Source of the DNA: Mastigias papua
Taxonomy: Eukaryota > Cnidaria > Scyphozoa > Rhizostomeae > Mastigiidae
Direction: 5' to 3'
Assembly (NCBI GenBank): GCA_964019165.1
Contig: OZ025273.1
Coordinates: 11,297,279 to 11,361,278 of the forward strand
Length of the DNA: 64,000 nt
The notes beneath the pieces were generated by a model. It was not told the origin of the DNA, did not search any database, and worked only from the letters and a program-made list of their open reading frames with translations. This document shows, piece after piece, positions 29,401 through 44,400 of the stretch (position 1 is the first letter of the stretch; every line of letters starts with the position of its first letter). The position numbers were made by a program, and so were the translations under genes.

Positions 29401-32400
29401 TTTGGATGGAGCTTTCAAAGGGCTGTTGACCAAGCCAATTTAGTTCGCTTTTAATTTGAGCTACCCCAGTTTGCTACAAAGTAATTTGGATGCTTATTGA
29501 TTAGTGATTACTATCAAGATCACAATTGATAGCTCAATCAAAACATTTATTACTCAAACCTTTTACTTTTTATCATTGTACAAAACCACTTTATCATTGC
29601 ACAAATTGACTGAAACTGCACACTAAGATAAAGCTTGATACATCCGGGTTCTTCGTATTGAAACAGTTGCTTTGGATTAAACCTAATCTACCATCTATTC
29701 GTTAGAAATATTAATGCTAGGTAGAAAACGTGATACAAGTAATGCATACTATAGAAAAATGAATGCTAAAATCTTCCTGGCAGATTTAGTCAGAAGGTTG
29801 AAATATTATACGTCCAATTGACAGGTTGCAGATGATATTGCTAAACAAATTGCAGACACCGGGCAGCTGAAGTTATCACCATCTACAATTTACCTCTTGT
29901 TCATGTGTTGTCTCTTCTCTGCGACAGCTTTATTGCATGGTATTGAAGGCTCGAATCTAATCCATGGATTGTGGTATTTACTGTGCTTGCCATCGGGCTA
30001 TCTGTTTCTAATGATCTATTCTGTAGCAAACCTAACCGACAGATCTTGGGGTAAGTGCATTGATCAAATTTCTGAGTAGGTACATAGTAGATACCTTTAT
30101 AAATCAAGAATAATTGATATACTAGAAACTTTTCACCTTTTTGCGTGATATACAAATCTTTAGTGTGAAAGCATTATTCTCGTTGGTCTTAAGCTAAGTT
30201 GATTTGCTGTGAGCCTCAGTCATCCTGATTCTGTTTTAAGGAATCATTGTCCTGCAGAAAACAAGAAATATTAAGAACTTGTGCCAAAACACCAAATAAC
30301 CAAGTAACTTCGTGATTTCCAGAGTAAGAAAGCTGGATCGATTTATTGCATTAAAATTTGCATGAATTGTATGCAGTTCCTGAAGCAATTAGTTCATAAA
30401 GTGGTTTCGGCAGGAGCCTCAGAGTCCTGCCTTAAAATTTTGACTATTGCTTTTATGCAAAATTTATAACTGCACGTATCATAAAATGATGATGTTTGAA
30501 GAGCTAAATCCTCGATACAGATGGAATCAATTTGACTAGAACCTATAACCATGTGACATGGTCAATTCCTTGACCGTTAGGGATTCTTGTATTAAAATAA
30601 ACCTGGCCGTCCAATTGAATGGAGCTTCTAGAAAGATTATAACCAAGCATCCTTCTGTTTTGCATAATGCAGATTCATGTAATACTGAAATTGATGTTCT
30701 GTCATTTATGGGGCATGTAGCACATAGATCAACACTGCAAAGGAAATGCTTTTTCAAAAGTAATGACAGTAGCATAAAATTATTCTTGAGAGCAACACAA
30801 TTTTAAGTTCCTACCCTTGCATGAAAGGATGCTTCTATATAGATGAAAAATGTGAAGCACTTAATTTAACCATATATCGACATTCTTTCACACATTTAAA
30901 TTTTGATTTTGATTTTACATTTTCAGTGTGGTTTTGCTTCTATACTATATTCTAGAGCTGTACATGTGCTGTTAGCTATTGAGGAGCATTCATTATTACA
31001 AAATTGTCAGAAGTAGTCCAAAGGAATATTAAAAAATATACTTTGAGCTATGATTCTATGATACATGGAACGTAAAGTTGAACATTCCAATAAAGCCCAT
31101 AGCTACCATTCAGAGAATGAAATCAGTTGTTGCTATTGCTAAGGTTATGATTGCTTAACAGGTACTCGAGAAGCAAAAAGTGGAGCATCTAATTCAAACA
31201 TGGAACCCTGGTATCATATTGTGTGGAGATATCTAAAGCAGTTTGGCAAGGTATGCTGTCGACATAGGGAGGATGATAGATCAAGGATTGTTTTGTCAGA
31301 AAGCGACTTGATCTCAGAAGCAGGAGAGTCCATTTCAGATCAGAGTACTCGAGTATGTTATCCAATTCATATATCAATGTATATTCATATTTTTATCGCA
31401 CTTAATGCATATCACAACGAGCAAAGATAAAATTACTCTCGATGACTATGCAACCGCCGACGCTGTAAATGTGGTTGCAATATGCCGTAATTGCTTCAAG
31501 CACGATTAAGGATAATAGTCGCTGACTTTTGCCACATATTGCAATACAGAATTTATGCTGGAAATCATTAAAGTTCTACATGAGTAAAGATGATTTAAAT
31601 TACAAAGACAACAACGCAATCAGATCTCATAGGTTTATGAGCGAAATGTTTGAGAGTGGTGGGTAAAGTTTTCACGAGAGTACGTTGCGAATATGATGCC
31701 TTTGGAGGGAGTGGTGCAAAATAACATTATTGCTAAAGACATGGGTGTGGCATCCAAGGAATGGGTGCGGTGTCTGATAGCAAATCTGACGGCTTCTATT
31801 CGTTTCTAGCATAGCCGACAGCATAACAGATACGTATCTACATTACAATTTCTTACGTACAAAAATTAAAAGACAAATTAAAATGTGCAATTACAAAAAC
31901 GCTAAAAATTTCTAATTAATATATTATACAGTTTTAAAAACTACTAAAATAATTTTATGTACAGTTTTAAAAACTATTAAAATAACTTGATATACATTGA
32001 CCCTGGTGAAACTTGGCACTTGAAAGCTTTATTTGAACATGCAGATTTGTCCTCAGTTGAAAGGCTAATCCAGCAATTGGCACCTCTATATAGAACGCAT
32101 TTTTGTCCACTAGCAGAGCCTTTAAAAGGCAGTTTGAAGTCAGTATTTGTATTACGAAGACTGCGTGCGGCATCAACTGGGTTTTTTGCAAATATGTCGC
32201 TAAGATATTTAGGACCAATGGCACTGAGGCATTTAAAAACAGTTAGATTTACTTGTACATTTATCTACTGCTAAATTGTTTTCCAATCTATATTTTGGAT
32301 CAGAGGTTTGCTTGGAGTATCAAAATGACTATTAGTCACGATGTGTGCTGCTCTGTTTTGGAGCCTCTGTAATTGTAACATGTCAGTTGGATTACAGCAG

Positions 32401-35400
32401 CCCCAAATAGAGCAGCAGTAATGGAGGTGAAGCTCAACAAGGCTACTGTAGAGATTCTTTACAACTGCGTCAGGAAGAATATGTTTGAAATGAGATATTG
32501 AATACTAGCGCTAGAATCCTGGAAATCAAAGGAAAAGCAAACCTTCAGAAATAAGTAGAGATGTTATCGTTACAGCAGCTTTTCTTTAACTTCGCCTTGT
32601 ACATGTCTTCTTGGGCTTCCCTTTTATTAATTGCCCTGAAATTAAAGGTCCTTCCACCATCGTGACAATTTTTTTTTGAAGTGAACGAGGTTTGAGATAA
32701 TATCAATACCTGTAGCTAACGTTTTGCCATGGAGCAAAAGAATTCGTTCATTTCATTCGATATATTTTCTTCATCAAATATTGTTTGGTTAGAGTCTTTC
32801 AAGCTGACAATATTCGTAGATTGGGATCGTTTATTAAGTAGCTTGTTAATAGTCTGCCAAGGTTCCATCATATTTCCCTTGTTGCTAAAGATTTTATAAG
32901 AGAAATATTGGTTTTTCAACCCTTCATTCAAGGCGTTTACCTGATTTCTACATTTCTTATAGGAATTCATCAAGATTTCTGATTTATGTTTCAAAGCAGA
33001 TCTTAGAGTTGATCTGTGACCAAAGTTTCTTTAGATCAGAATTTGTCAAAGGGCAGTATTTTTCCAAGGACGCGAATATGGCGAGGAGAGGCATGCTTTT
33101 CTAATACCGGGGATAGTATACTCGAAACTGTCGAACTAGCAAATTTGCATCACCTGAAGATCGTAGTATCCTCCCAATCGATAGATGCAACATCTCTCAA
33201 GGAAACCTCTTCTGGAAAGCATTTCATGTTTTGTATTGTTGTTATATCAGGTCTGTCAATATAGGTAAGAAATTTTCAAGGCTTTTACTAGCAATGGTGG
33301 TGACGATGCAATGCCTCTTCATAAAACTTTTCATCATTATCACCATTGTTAGCAAGGGTCTCGAAGATTTGTTACGTATGTTGACCGATTTGACATAACA
33401 ACAATGCGCACTGCTGTGTCGAATTGGTAATATTCGTTGCCGATAAATAGGTGTGAAATCAACGACGCCACGATTACCATTGCTGGCTCACGGAGCTTGC
33501 GTCTGTAAATGAGTAGAACGGCAAGACCAGTTGTCACCATTTATGTTTTTCAGAACATACACGAGAAACACAGCTAGAGGTCTTTTTCTTAGAGGAACAC
33601 ACCAAAACTAACTAAATAAAATCATAGTAACCAGAATACGAATTGTTATAAAAACTATTATTTCAATGGCCTTTGTTATTGTTCTCTTTTTTCGATGTCA
33701 CGTGAAGTTGAGCCGGTAAAGTCCATACTGTTTGACTTGACTTTGGTACTGAGACACTCAAAATGCCTAGCAAAACTTGTCGATGGTTTTGATTCACTAA
33801 TGATCGGGAAACCTATTTACATTCAATAAATAAAGGCTTATCTAATGATAGCGCTTTTGACTTTCGACTTTCTTTCCAAGTCAAAATATAACAGTAAAAG
33901 TTATGGAGAAAACGTAGCTGCAAGACTTCAATCAACTTTTCTTGTGTCGCATGATTTGGAAAAAGGTTCAATCTAACAAAGAACCAAATTTTTGAAGCCC
34001 TATGATATTCATAAAATTCCAACCAGGTCAGAATTTTTAACGGACCATCTCCTTTCGAACATATACGAAAGACTTCATATGGTGACAGTAAGTTGAAAGA
34101 ATCGTGGCGAATGCCTGTGAGATGTAATCAGAGTCCGAAGATAGAAATCCTACATTCAGTCAGAAATGCTCCTATTTTTAGGAGGGTTTTTATATTCAAA
34201 CTGTTCTACTCCCACCAAGTTCAATGATTTACCCCAAGAACCTACGTACAATAAAGCCATTTGATTTATCAGTCTTCTTCGCCAATCTGCATCTGTCTTT
34301 GCAACACGTCGTCTTCTATTATTCAATGAACTAGTCTAGTCCTATCTGTTGTTTTCTGCAAGAGTATTTACTTCCAGTGGAACCAATTTCTGTAATGGTC
34401 GATCAGCCTGAATTCTTCTTCCACCCTTGACAATAGCATGAAGATTTGCACCACGAGCAATTCTGGCTGAACCATTTAATATCTTAATGATGCGTCCCAG
34501 TCTCCATCTTCCTCTTGCCAATTTGCTTTCATCCATGACAATTACCACATTTCTTTTCTCGCACGTCTCTTTTCCTTTAGCTGACCAAGCAAACGCTTCT
34601 ATCTATTTCAGACATGCATTCCTCTGTTTGCCAAATATCTATGTCTCCACTGAATGCTAGTTTTGTCCTCTTCATCTTTTAATATCATCTGAGGTCGCAC
34701 CGAATCTACATATCAGATATGCAGGTGTCAACATCTCTTCATTTGCTTCATCGTATGCATAAGTCAAAGTCGGCTATTGATCTTCCCTTTTATTTCAACT
34801 AATATAGTATTCAGTTCATTAATCGACAGTTTAGCATTCTTTAAGACGTTCTTCAAACATATCTTCACAGAACCAACCTTTCAAAAAACACACTCTACCA
34901 ATAAACCTCCATTCATTAGTGTGGTTATGAAAATACTCATTAGTCTCTTCACTAACCATCAGCTTTCTTAAGAACAAATGTGCAGCCAAAAAAGTTTTGT
35001 ATTGTCAGAAACTATCAATCCAGGAACTCCCCGCCTTTCTGAAAACCTTCTAAAGCACAAAATAGAATCTGAAGCATTCAAACTTTAAACCAACTCCTAC
35101 TGTACCGCTCTACTAACAACACAAGTAAACAAGCAAATGTATACTTTCACCACTGTTCTTCCCCTTGTAATGTACAACAACCCAGCGGAGTCTACGCTAA
35201 CTCTAAAAAATGGCTTTGCCTCCGACACACAAAATCTTGGTAGTGCTGTTCTAATCGGGCTTGGATAAGTCAATCCCTCATGTCTTTGGCAGATGACAAA
35301 TTTTCTCGTTATTTGTTTATTTAAATACGTGCTTGCGGTATCCAAAATTTACTCCAAAGATCGACTAACATTGCTTTCTTTCCTCAATGTAATGCCATTC

Positions 35401-38400
35401 TGTGAGCTCTTTCATGTAAGGTATTGTAAGTGGATGCTGCTATGGTAACAATATTGGGTGCCTTGCATTTTCAGACAATCCTGAGTGTTTCATTCTTCAG
35501 ATGCATCGAATTATTCCACTACTTTCTTCTAAACCTATATCTCATATAATTTCTTATCTCTAGGGATTTCCTTCTGTGCACCTATGATAAATTATTCTCA
35601 GCTGCTCTCAGCTCCTCTAAGGTCAACCTGCCTTTGTAACCTTTGCCTTCTTTCTTTCTAGTTGCTTTTACCTATGAAACAAACCTGAGCACTAGCGCTG
35701 TAATTCTTCTTGCTTTCTCGATATTACTATGCCGCTGTACTATGCCTCTCAATATTCAATATATTAAGGATGTTTTCCTCCCATACCTCTAGGTCATTTA
35801 CAATCAATATTAACGATGGCTCTTTCTTTTATTCTTTACATCCTTTTTCGGTCTGTATAGCTTAATTTACAACTGGTCAACTCTGTAATCCATTCTCTAA
35901 TTAATTTACAATTGGCCAACTCCAGATCTTTAATCCATTCTGGTCCTGACCACCAAACTTTACTTTGTTTTAACTCAGTTGCTTTTGCTCATCGAGATGT
36001 TAGGTCTCCAGTTTTTCATTTCAGTTTTCCGTAGAATTCCATTCACTCTGCTTTTAACGTACTGTTTCCACTCACCCTGGTTCCTAATCCACTATAGTGT
36101 AGTCATACTATCAGCACAAAGGTGTATACTAATAAAGTCATTCTCAATTTTCAATGCATTAACAACTGTTTCTTTCATTTGGGCTAATATCTTCGCCGCA
36201 GTCAACTCTATTCTGGGTATAGTCATACCTTCAGTTGTGCCACACTCTTGTTATTGAAATCAGGAAAGTAAGCTTTGACTTTCCCCTGTAAGGATGTGTA
36301 AGTAAACAGCGCAACAGTAGGCCTCTTCACTGGAATCACAAAAAGCGATGCAAGTGCCATTCATTACCTTCCTTTCTTACAGGTCCTAATGCACATCTAC
36401 CCACTTCAATAGTATTTCCTTCTTCCAACTCTTTCAGCAATTGTCGCCATCTCCATCCACATGTTTCATTTAACTCTTTATCCCAATTTAACGTCTCGGT
36501 ACAAACTTCTTGAAATAGAATCTTTGCCATGATAGGGATCACTATATATAATGGATCATACATACTTGCTATCACTTTCAAACTAATTCTCTTTGTTGCA
36601 ACATCATGTTCGGGTTTTTTCATGGCTATTATCCTAAGGCTGAAACTAAAACTGTCATTTATGGTATTCCAGTTCACTCCTAGAACTTTTCCACGATCAC
36701 TTAATATTTTGTCTAACACTAAAACTTCACTCTTAAAATCTTTAGCTTCAGAATGCTCTTCGTTGTTCTCTCTTGTCTTGTATTGGGCATGATGCTTTAC
36801 TTGACCTTTTTCTACTCTTTCAAGTAGTCCATTGCTGTTACTTTTCCACTAACTCACCCAAAATCCCGCCTTATTTCATTCTTTTCATGGTTTTGTTTGC
36901 AACTAGTTCGCTTCCTCTACACTATATGATCCGGTGACTAAATCGTCCACATCGAAGCTTTTCAACAACTTTTCTGCAAACAATGGATCCTTTTCCGCAT
37001 ATCTATGTATGTTATGTTTCAATAATCCTGATAAGATGACTGAGCTTGATTCAGCTCCAAGAATTACTCTGCCTGATCTGAAAATGACTGGATTCTCCAC
37101 TTCCGCATCATCATTTGAGAGTAACTAAAGAAATCTAAGCGCACCTCTACCTTCTGTATCAGCTTCAAAGCTGATTTGATATCTCCAATCAAGACAGCCT
37201 TATTGATTATCAGTCTCAGTAGGTTGTCAACAAGTAATGGCGTTAACAATGGACCAATATGTAGTGTATCATTCAGTGATTGGTCAGTCGTCCTTTAACT
37301 AGACGAGGCATCAAACACTATTCGAACTTTTGCTGTCTCTGTTTGCTTTCGCATTGCAGCATTGTATGGCAAAAATGAACTTTCCCATTGCCTTCTTCAA
37401 GCTATTCACCATTCGCCATACCAGCATCTACCATATCTCTTTATCCATTCTCTTCTTGTCTTTACATCTCTAACTCTAGTGCATGTTTCATTCTCATGTT
37501 CTTGATAACAAATACACAGCTTCTTGGTTCACTTTCCATATACAATGAACTGGTAGAAATTGGCGATGATCTCCTTGGTACTTCTATTAATGATTCTGTG
37601 ACCTCCTTGCCTCCTTTATGCTGATTTCTTTCCCAAGCATATCTGGGAACTTATCAATGCCCAACAGTTGATCCTTTTTACTCAAGACAGATACCCTAAT
37701 ATTGTCAGGTAATTTGCTTACTATCAAAGGCATGAAGACATCTGAATATTGATCTTGCCTCTTTCTTAATGCCTGCAAAGTTCTATTGTGAAACTCTACG
37801 TCATCGTACAATGGTATTATCCCGACAGTATCCTTGTCACTGAAAACTAGTTGAAGTTTTGTTAACTCTTCATAATGCGCTCTTCCTATATCCTCTAATT
37901 TCCTAAACCTGTCTTTCAACCTTTCTGTTGCTATGTCACAATTAGTTTCTGTCAGCCAAACAAACTTTAAGATATTCAAATTTTTCTCTCTTGCTATGCC
38001 CTGGGTGACTGTCTATCGTCCCCTCAAAGGAATCCTAGAATTCTACCCATCCCTTCAGATCACCGTCGAACTTTCTTAGAGAGAGTTGCTTTAACTGAGG
38101 TCTTACTGTTTGATCATAGCCGTTTGTGGACTTGAGGGCTTCAACACCTCCTCTATCGTCAACAACTCGCTTTGAATTTCTCCATTGATGTCTCTTGTCT
38201 CCTGAATTTCTTTTAAAATGTCTCCGTCCTTCTCATATACATCATCCTTATAAAACACTAAACACCGGGTAACGGTATAAAATTTTGGGGGCCTTATACA
38301 ACAAATCATTCCTATCCCTACCTACTTCAATGATTTACCCAAAAAACCTGTCCGCACTTCTTTCTCCTCCCACACGCTGACTCCTAATTACCATGCAATT

Positions 38401-41400
38401 AAGCTTCACTAATCAAAGTCAATAGCAACAAAATAATAAAAGAGTTCAAAGTCCTGGTAAATGTCTCGATATCTATTTATCGTTTTCAATCATGGTTAAT
38501 TTCTCCAGTGAAAGCATATTTGTTACATATAATTCTAAGAAATGATTTTGATGCACTTGTCAACGGGCCCTTTTTCTTTTAAACTGTTAATTAAATCTAC
38601 TGCACTAGCACCACGTCATCTCTTAGTTCTCTCTTTACCAATTGTAATGGATTACCTTTACCAGCTTTTAAATATAATTATTGTAACAACTGGCAATTTA
38701 CACCGTTGACCCACATTATTGGGAAGAAAATATCACCTTAGATTACGGACACCATGTTTCTTCCGGGACATAAATTGGCAGATATCTGAAGGGGGTTTGT
38801 TGTATTCATAATTTCATTTCATTTCACTTGCTCCTTATTTTCTATTCCTACTCTTATTAATCTGCCATCTTTCTTTATTACTATTGTTGTTGTTGTTGTT
38901 AGCCTTTATTAATAGAGATTCAGATTACAGATTCATATATGCAAACATGATGTCTCTCTAGAGCTACCCCTAAAAATAGAGACATAACAAATTGGCGACG
39001 AGGTGAAACACGTACTGAAACTGATTAAATTCAGGCCACAGCCATGGCTCAGAAACAACTGCCTGCCGTTGCTCCAATCAAGCCGCATGAAGACCCGACT
39101 TCTGTTTCACAGCGATTTGCAAAATGGAAGAAAAGCTTCGAATACTTTTATATGCGCCTCGGCAATTACTTTTGATGACAGAAAGAAAGCAACATTATTG
39201 CATATTATTGATCCTGAGGCACAGGAAATATTTGAAACTCTCAGTCCAGTAAATGAAAGTTACGAATCCGCATTAAATGCTCTCGATCAACATTTTTCTG
39301 TTCTGAAGAACATTCCATTTGAACGAAGTGTTTCCATCAATGCAAACAACGACATGGAGAATCACTTGAACAGTATGTCACATGCCTAAGACAGCTTGCC
39401 GCCACATGTGACTAGGGGCCTGCTGTGGATGAACAAATCCGAGATCAGGTCATAGCAGCATGCAACTCATCTAAATTGAGAAAGAGATTACTTGGCGAGC
39501 CTGAGCTCACGTTGCAGAAATGCATTACAATAGGCCAGACGCTTGAAAGTGCCCATCATCACACAAAAGAGATTGAATCCACGTCTTCAAAAGGGGCAAA
39601 TGATGAACAATACCTAAGTTTCCTCAAGTGGCAAAGTCACAAAACAGGAAATGCCAGAAAAGGGGGAAGCCCATAATTTCATGTGGTAGATGTGGTGCAA
39701 AAGGACATTTTTCTTCAGAATGCCGTCGAAGTAACAATGATATTTGTTCAAAATGTGGAAAAATGGGACATTTTCAAAGCCTTTGCCGCACTAAAGCAAA
39801 GATACCTTCACGAAATGTACCTTATGCATCCAGAGCGTTAACAGAAGAGCAAACTCAGGATACAAAAGTTCAATCTGCAACAGCCTATCTTGCTGATGAT
39901 GATGATGACGTGTATGCATTTAGCATTAACATGGAACACATGAAAAGGAATACACACCCAATTCTCATAAATGGCTCTCCTATTGACATGTTCATTGACT
40001 CAGGCACAACTGTAGACATTCTAGATGAGGGTGATTTCAAGCAATTCAAAGAAAAACCGGTACTAAGACCAACAAAGGTGAAAATATTTCCCTACCAGTC
40101 ACAAGTGCCTCTCACTATTTATGGAGTATTTTCTAGTACAGCTATGGCATGTGGAAATTCACATATTTCCCAATCTTACGTCGCAAAAGGAAAAAATGGT
40201 TCACTTCTCTCCAGGACAACTGCAGAAGCCTTAGATCTTCTCAGAGTGGGACCTCCAACTTCAGCTACTTACCATCCAATACAGCAACACTTCGCAAATG
40301 CTACCAGTGACACATCACCGTCGCTCGACTCAGTTCTTGACAAGCACAAGGACACTTTCAAAGGAATTGGGCAATTTACAAATTTTGAGGTCAAATTACA
40401 TGTAAATCCAAATGTTACACCAGTTCAACAGCCAATACGTCGTATTCCATATCATACCAGGAAGAAAGTCACAACAGAGCTTCAACGTCTACTCGATCTT
40501 GATATCATTGAAAGGGTTAATGGACTCACCAGCTGGATAAATCTTGTAGTAGTTGTTCCTAAAAGTAATGATCAAATTCGCCTTTGCCTTGACATGCATC
40601 GTGCAAACAAAGCACTTATTCGAGAAAGACATGTCATTCCAACAATGTCAGATATCCTCCCTAAGCTACATGAAGCTAAGTATTTTTGCAAGTTAGATTT
40701 ATGTGAGGGCTATCACCAATTATGTCTCTCAAAGGAAAATCGTCCTATCATCTGTTTTGCAATGCATCAAAGACTCTTTCAGTACAAGCGTTTGATATAT
40801 GGTGTAAATACTGCCTTTGAAATCTTCCAGAAACAGATTGAGCTTGTTCTGTCAGGTATTAATGGTCCCAAGAATATCTCTGATAATGTCCTTATCTGGG
40901 GCAGGACAAAAGAAGCATGTCTTGACAATGTTCTTACGAGTTTTGATAAATTTGGCCTAAAGATAAACAAATCAAAGTGCCTATGTCTTGTTGGAAAACT
41001 TGTCTACTCCGGCTACACATTATCAGCTGATGGAATTTCACCAGATGAACACAAGGTGCAAGCAGTTAAAGGTTGCAAAACTCCATCCACAGTTTCTGAA
41101 GTTCGTTCATTTCTTGGTATTGTAAACTTCAGCAAGCAGTTCATACATGACTATTCAGCAATAACGGCTCCACTGAGGTTGTTAACCAAGAAGGATCAAC
41201 TGTTCCATTGGATTGAAGCTCAACAAAAGGCATTTTCCACACTCAAAGATCGTCTCTGCAGTGCAGAAGTTATGGCCTTTGACAACTCTCAAGCTCAGAC
41301 AAAATTAACTGTTGATGCTAGTCCTTATGGGTTAGGTGCAATTCTCTCACAACAGCAAGCCAATGGATCGCTTCGACCAGTAGCTTATGGATCAAAAGCA

Positions 41401-44400
41401 CTAACACCTGTTGAGTCTCGCTACAGTCAAACAGAATGAGAAGCACTTGCAATGCTCAGGGGTTGTGAACATTTTCACTACTACCTATATGATAGACGTT
41501 TTACCATTGAAACCGATCATAAGCCTCTTGTAACAGCACTGAGCAGAAAGTCTTTGTCAACACCTCGCATTCAGAGATGGTTATTGCATCTGGAAGCCTA
41601 TGAATATACTCTAGAGTACATCCCAGGCTCTGAAAACAGCACTGATTTCCTTTCTTGCTCAGCTTCACCACTCAAGGCAGAAGAACAAGTTGCAGAAAAA
41701 TTTGTTCATATGCTTGTTAATGATGCCGTTCCCAAAGCCCTAATACTTGAGCACATTGCCACTGCTACAAAAGCTGATGACACTTTTTTGCAAGTTATTG
41801 AATCCGTTACCTCATCCATTTTCGCTCAAAGCACCACCAACAAAGCCATACTTTCCAATGAGAAATGATCTTTCTATAGCAAATGGCATGCTTCTTTTTC
41901 AAAACCGCATTGTCATTCCTGCCAGCCTACGAGAGAAAGTGCTCCAGCTCGCTCACGAAAGTCACCAAGGTGTTGTAAAAACCAAAGCCTTGTTGCGAGA
42001 AAAAGTCTGGTGGCCAGGAATCATTGTGGAAATTGAAGAGCTTATAAAACATTGCCATACTTGTGAAGTCACCACAACTAGCAAATCACAAGCTCTGCCT
42101 CTTGCTCCCACGTTTATGCCTGGGCATGCATGGGACACTCTAGCAATAGACCTACAAGGCCCGTGTCCATCAGGAGACTATCTACTTGTAATGATAGACT
42201 ATCGTTCTCGTTATCCAGTCGTATATCTCATTCGCAATACTTCAGCTGGAAAGATAATTAAATGTATGAACAGCACTTTTTCACTATTTGGATATCCTAA
42301 AGTTCTTTTATCTGACAATGGACCACAATTCAAGTCAGTTGAGTTTCGTAACTACTGCGAACAACACGGTATCAAATAACAACCTATTTCTCCATACTAT
42401 CCTGCTGCTAATGGACAAATTGAAAATATGAATCATACATTAAAAAAAGCTATACAACGAGCATATATTGAAGGAAAGGATTGGAAAAAGTAATTGAAAA
42501 ATTCCTTCTTGCCTTTCACAGTACACCACATTCTTCAACTGGAATAGCACTCGCAGATCTTTTTCTGAAAAATCATTTTCGTACAGATATACCGCAAATT
42601 CAGCAAGCATCGAAGTCTTTATTAGAAAGCAAAGCAGAACAGAAAGATGCTTCATCAAAGTACAAAGCAAAAGAATACGCCAACAAAAAAGACATGCGAA
42701 ATTTACTGATTTTCAAATTGGTGATCTTGTTCTACTGAAAAATATGATGAAACAAACCAAACTTTCGCCGGAATACGAAAATGAACTTTACACGATAACA
42801 AAAAGGTATGACAGATCAGTTCAAATCCAAGACACGAAAGGAAAATATCTCATTCGTAACAAAGCACATGTCAAGAAATATTTCCAAAGACCTAAGCAAT
42901 CAACAACCAGAGATAAAAGTTTGCATCAAAGTTCTGAAACTGCTAAGTTATCAGCAATGCCCATCTACATTATGCCAGATCAAGCTATTCACAATGAGGA
43001 CGAGACAACGCAGCCCATTGCGCAGCAGAATCGAAGCAGAAGATCAACACGAAGACGAAATAAACTGCAGCAGCATCGACGGAACATTTATAGCGTACAA
43101 AAAAAACTTTTCCTATGATTGGACATTTTATTGATTACTAATCAAATTGACTCAGACCATTCTTATTTTGCTAATGCTAATTTAACTACTAACGTTAGGA
43201 GGGATGTTGTATTCATAATCTCATTTCATTTCACTTGCTCCTTATTTTCTATTCCTACTCTTATTAATCTGCCATCTTTCTTTATTACTATTGTTGTTGT
43301 TGTTAGCCTTTGTTATTAGAGATTCAGATTAGAGATTCATATATGCAAGCATGATGTCTCTCTAGAGCTACGCCTAAAAGTAGAGGCATAACAGGGTTGA
43401 AGACTCAAAATATCCCACTAGTAAAAATCAATTATCATGTATGAAGAACTTAACTTTGATTAACTCTTATGAATTACTACTTCTCTTATGCTTCTCTTTG
43501 AGATACTGTTTACAAGAGGGATTCCTAAGCCAAGGGTTTGAAGAATCATTCCAAGGGGTGCGAGAAGTGTCTGTCTGACAGGGAGGGACTTAATATAGTA
43601 CACTCCGTGGCCTTTGCAAAATACCTTCTGAAGGGGGTGAGGTCCGAATTAAATTTGCTTTGGGGTAAAGGAGTAAATAGAAGCAGATAGCTCTAGTTTG
43701 TAAGGTCATTTGAGTCATAGCGTCAGTTTTCGCGAACTATTCAACTTCTTCCAATTCATCTAGCTTCTTCTGAAAAGCTTTAACTTTTCTGACTGCTTTC
43801 AGATTCTCCCATTAGATAAAGAATTGGGGTTATCACATCTCACACTTCTCTGTGGTTACGCTCCTTTACCCTTCAATCCATAGCAAGATCCCATTTTCAC
43901 AAGAGCAGATTATTTTGTTAAAGTAGAAGGTTGTCATATGATAGGCTGAGCACCTTGGGTAGAATTTACTACAGTTAGCTTTGTGTGGGTAACGATAAGA
44001 TCCCTATGTATTTAGATATGTTAGAAACTGTTTGAAAATGATCCAGTGCCATGCATTACAGTCTATCAATCATGCTGTATGTAAACTATTCGTAAATGAT
44101 CATTCTCTTCTTTCTTTCGGGAAGCCATTAATATCATCATTCGCTATAAACTTTGTCTTTCGGCGGAGAAAAGCATACAGTCTAGGTTTGTGATTTGAGG
44201 CCATCTCATAATCAAGGGTCCTCAGACAGTGAAATTCTGGGCTACTTATAATTAGCCTAGAATATCACTGTCGGAGTAATTAAAATTATGAATTCAAGAA
44301 CACCTTCTGCAATAACTGAAGTGCATTGAATAGTTCGTCGTCGAAAGTCAATTTTATGAAAGCAATAGGTGCATATGAAAATGTAAGATAACTGAAAGCA

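Larger units (their letters stand above)
34340..38310 (-). mobile_element. Decayed BEL/Pao LTR retrotransposon, antisense in intron 12
   Basis: Fragments in the correct minus-strand order: gag-like (38309-37587), reverse transcriptase pieces (37249-36903) with a DVDD catalytic block, connector (36719-36336), integrase zone (35345-35097) and a C-terminal DUF5641-like segment (34548-34342). Frames are broken many times. A short shared block, TTCAATGATTTACCC, at ~34221 and ~38328 may be a trace of terminal repeats, but the LTR boundaries could not be defined. Confidence 0.75.
38798..43393 (+). mobile_element. Ty3/gypsy LTR retrotransposon, sense in intron 12
   Basis: Complete structure: 192-bp and 189-bp LTRs (TG...CA), primer-binding region TGGCGACGAGG just after the 5' LTR, gag, pol, and purine tract AGGAGGGA before the 3' LTR. 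It is flanked by GGGTT at 38793-38797 and 43394-43398. Coding sequence is disrupted by several frame changes and stops. The LTRs differ at roughly eight to nine sites plus one 3-bp repeat unit, so it is not a very recent insertion. Confidence 0.92.

Noticed and set aside
31162..31250. Shorter version of chitin synthase exon 12 ending at GTATGC
   Set aside because: Also in phase, but the longer exon uses a better donor (GTATGT) and continues a plausible linker. cDNA would decide.
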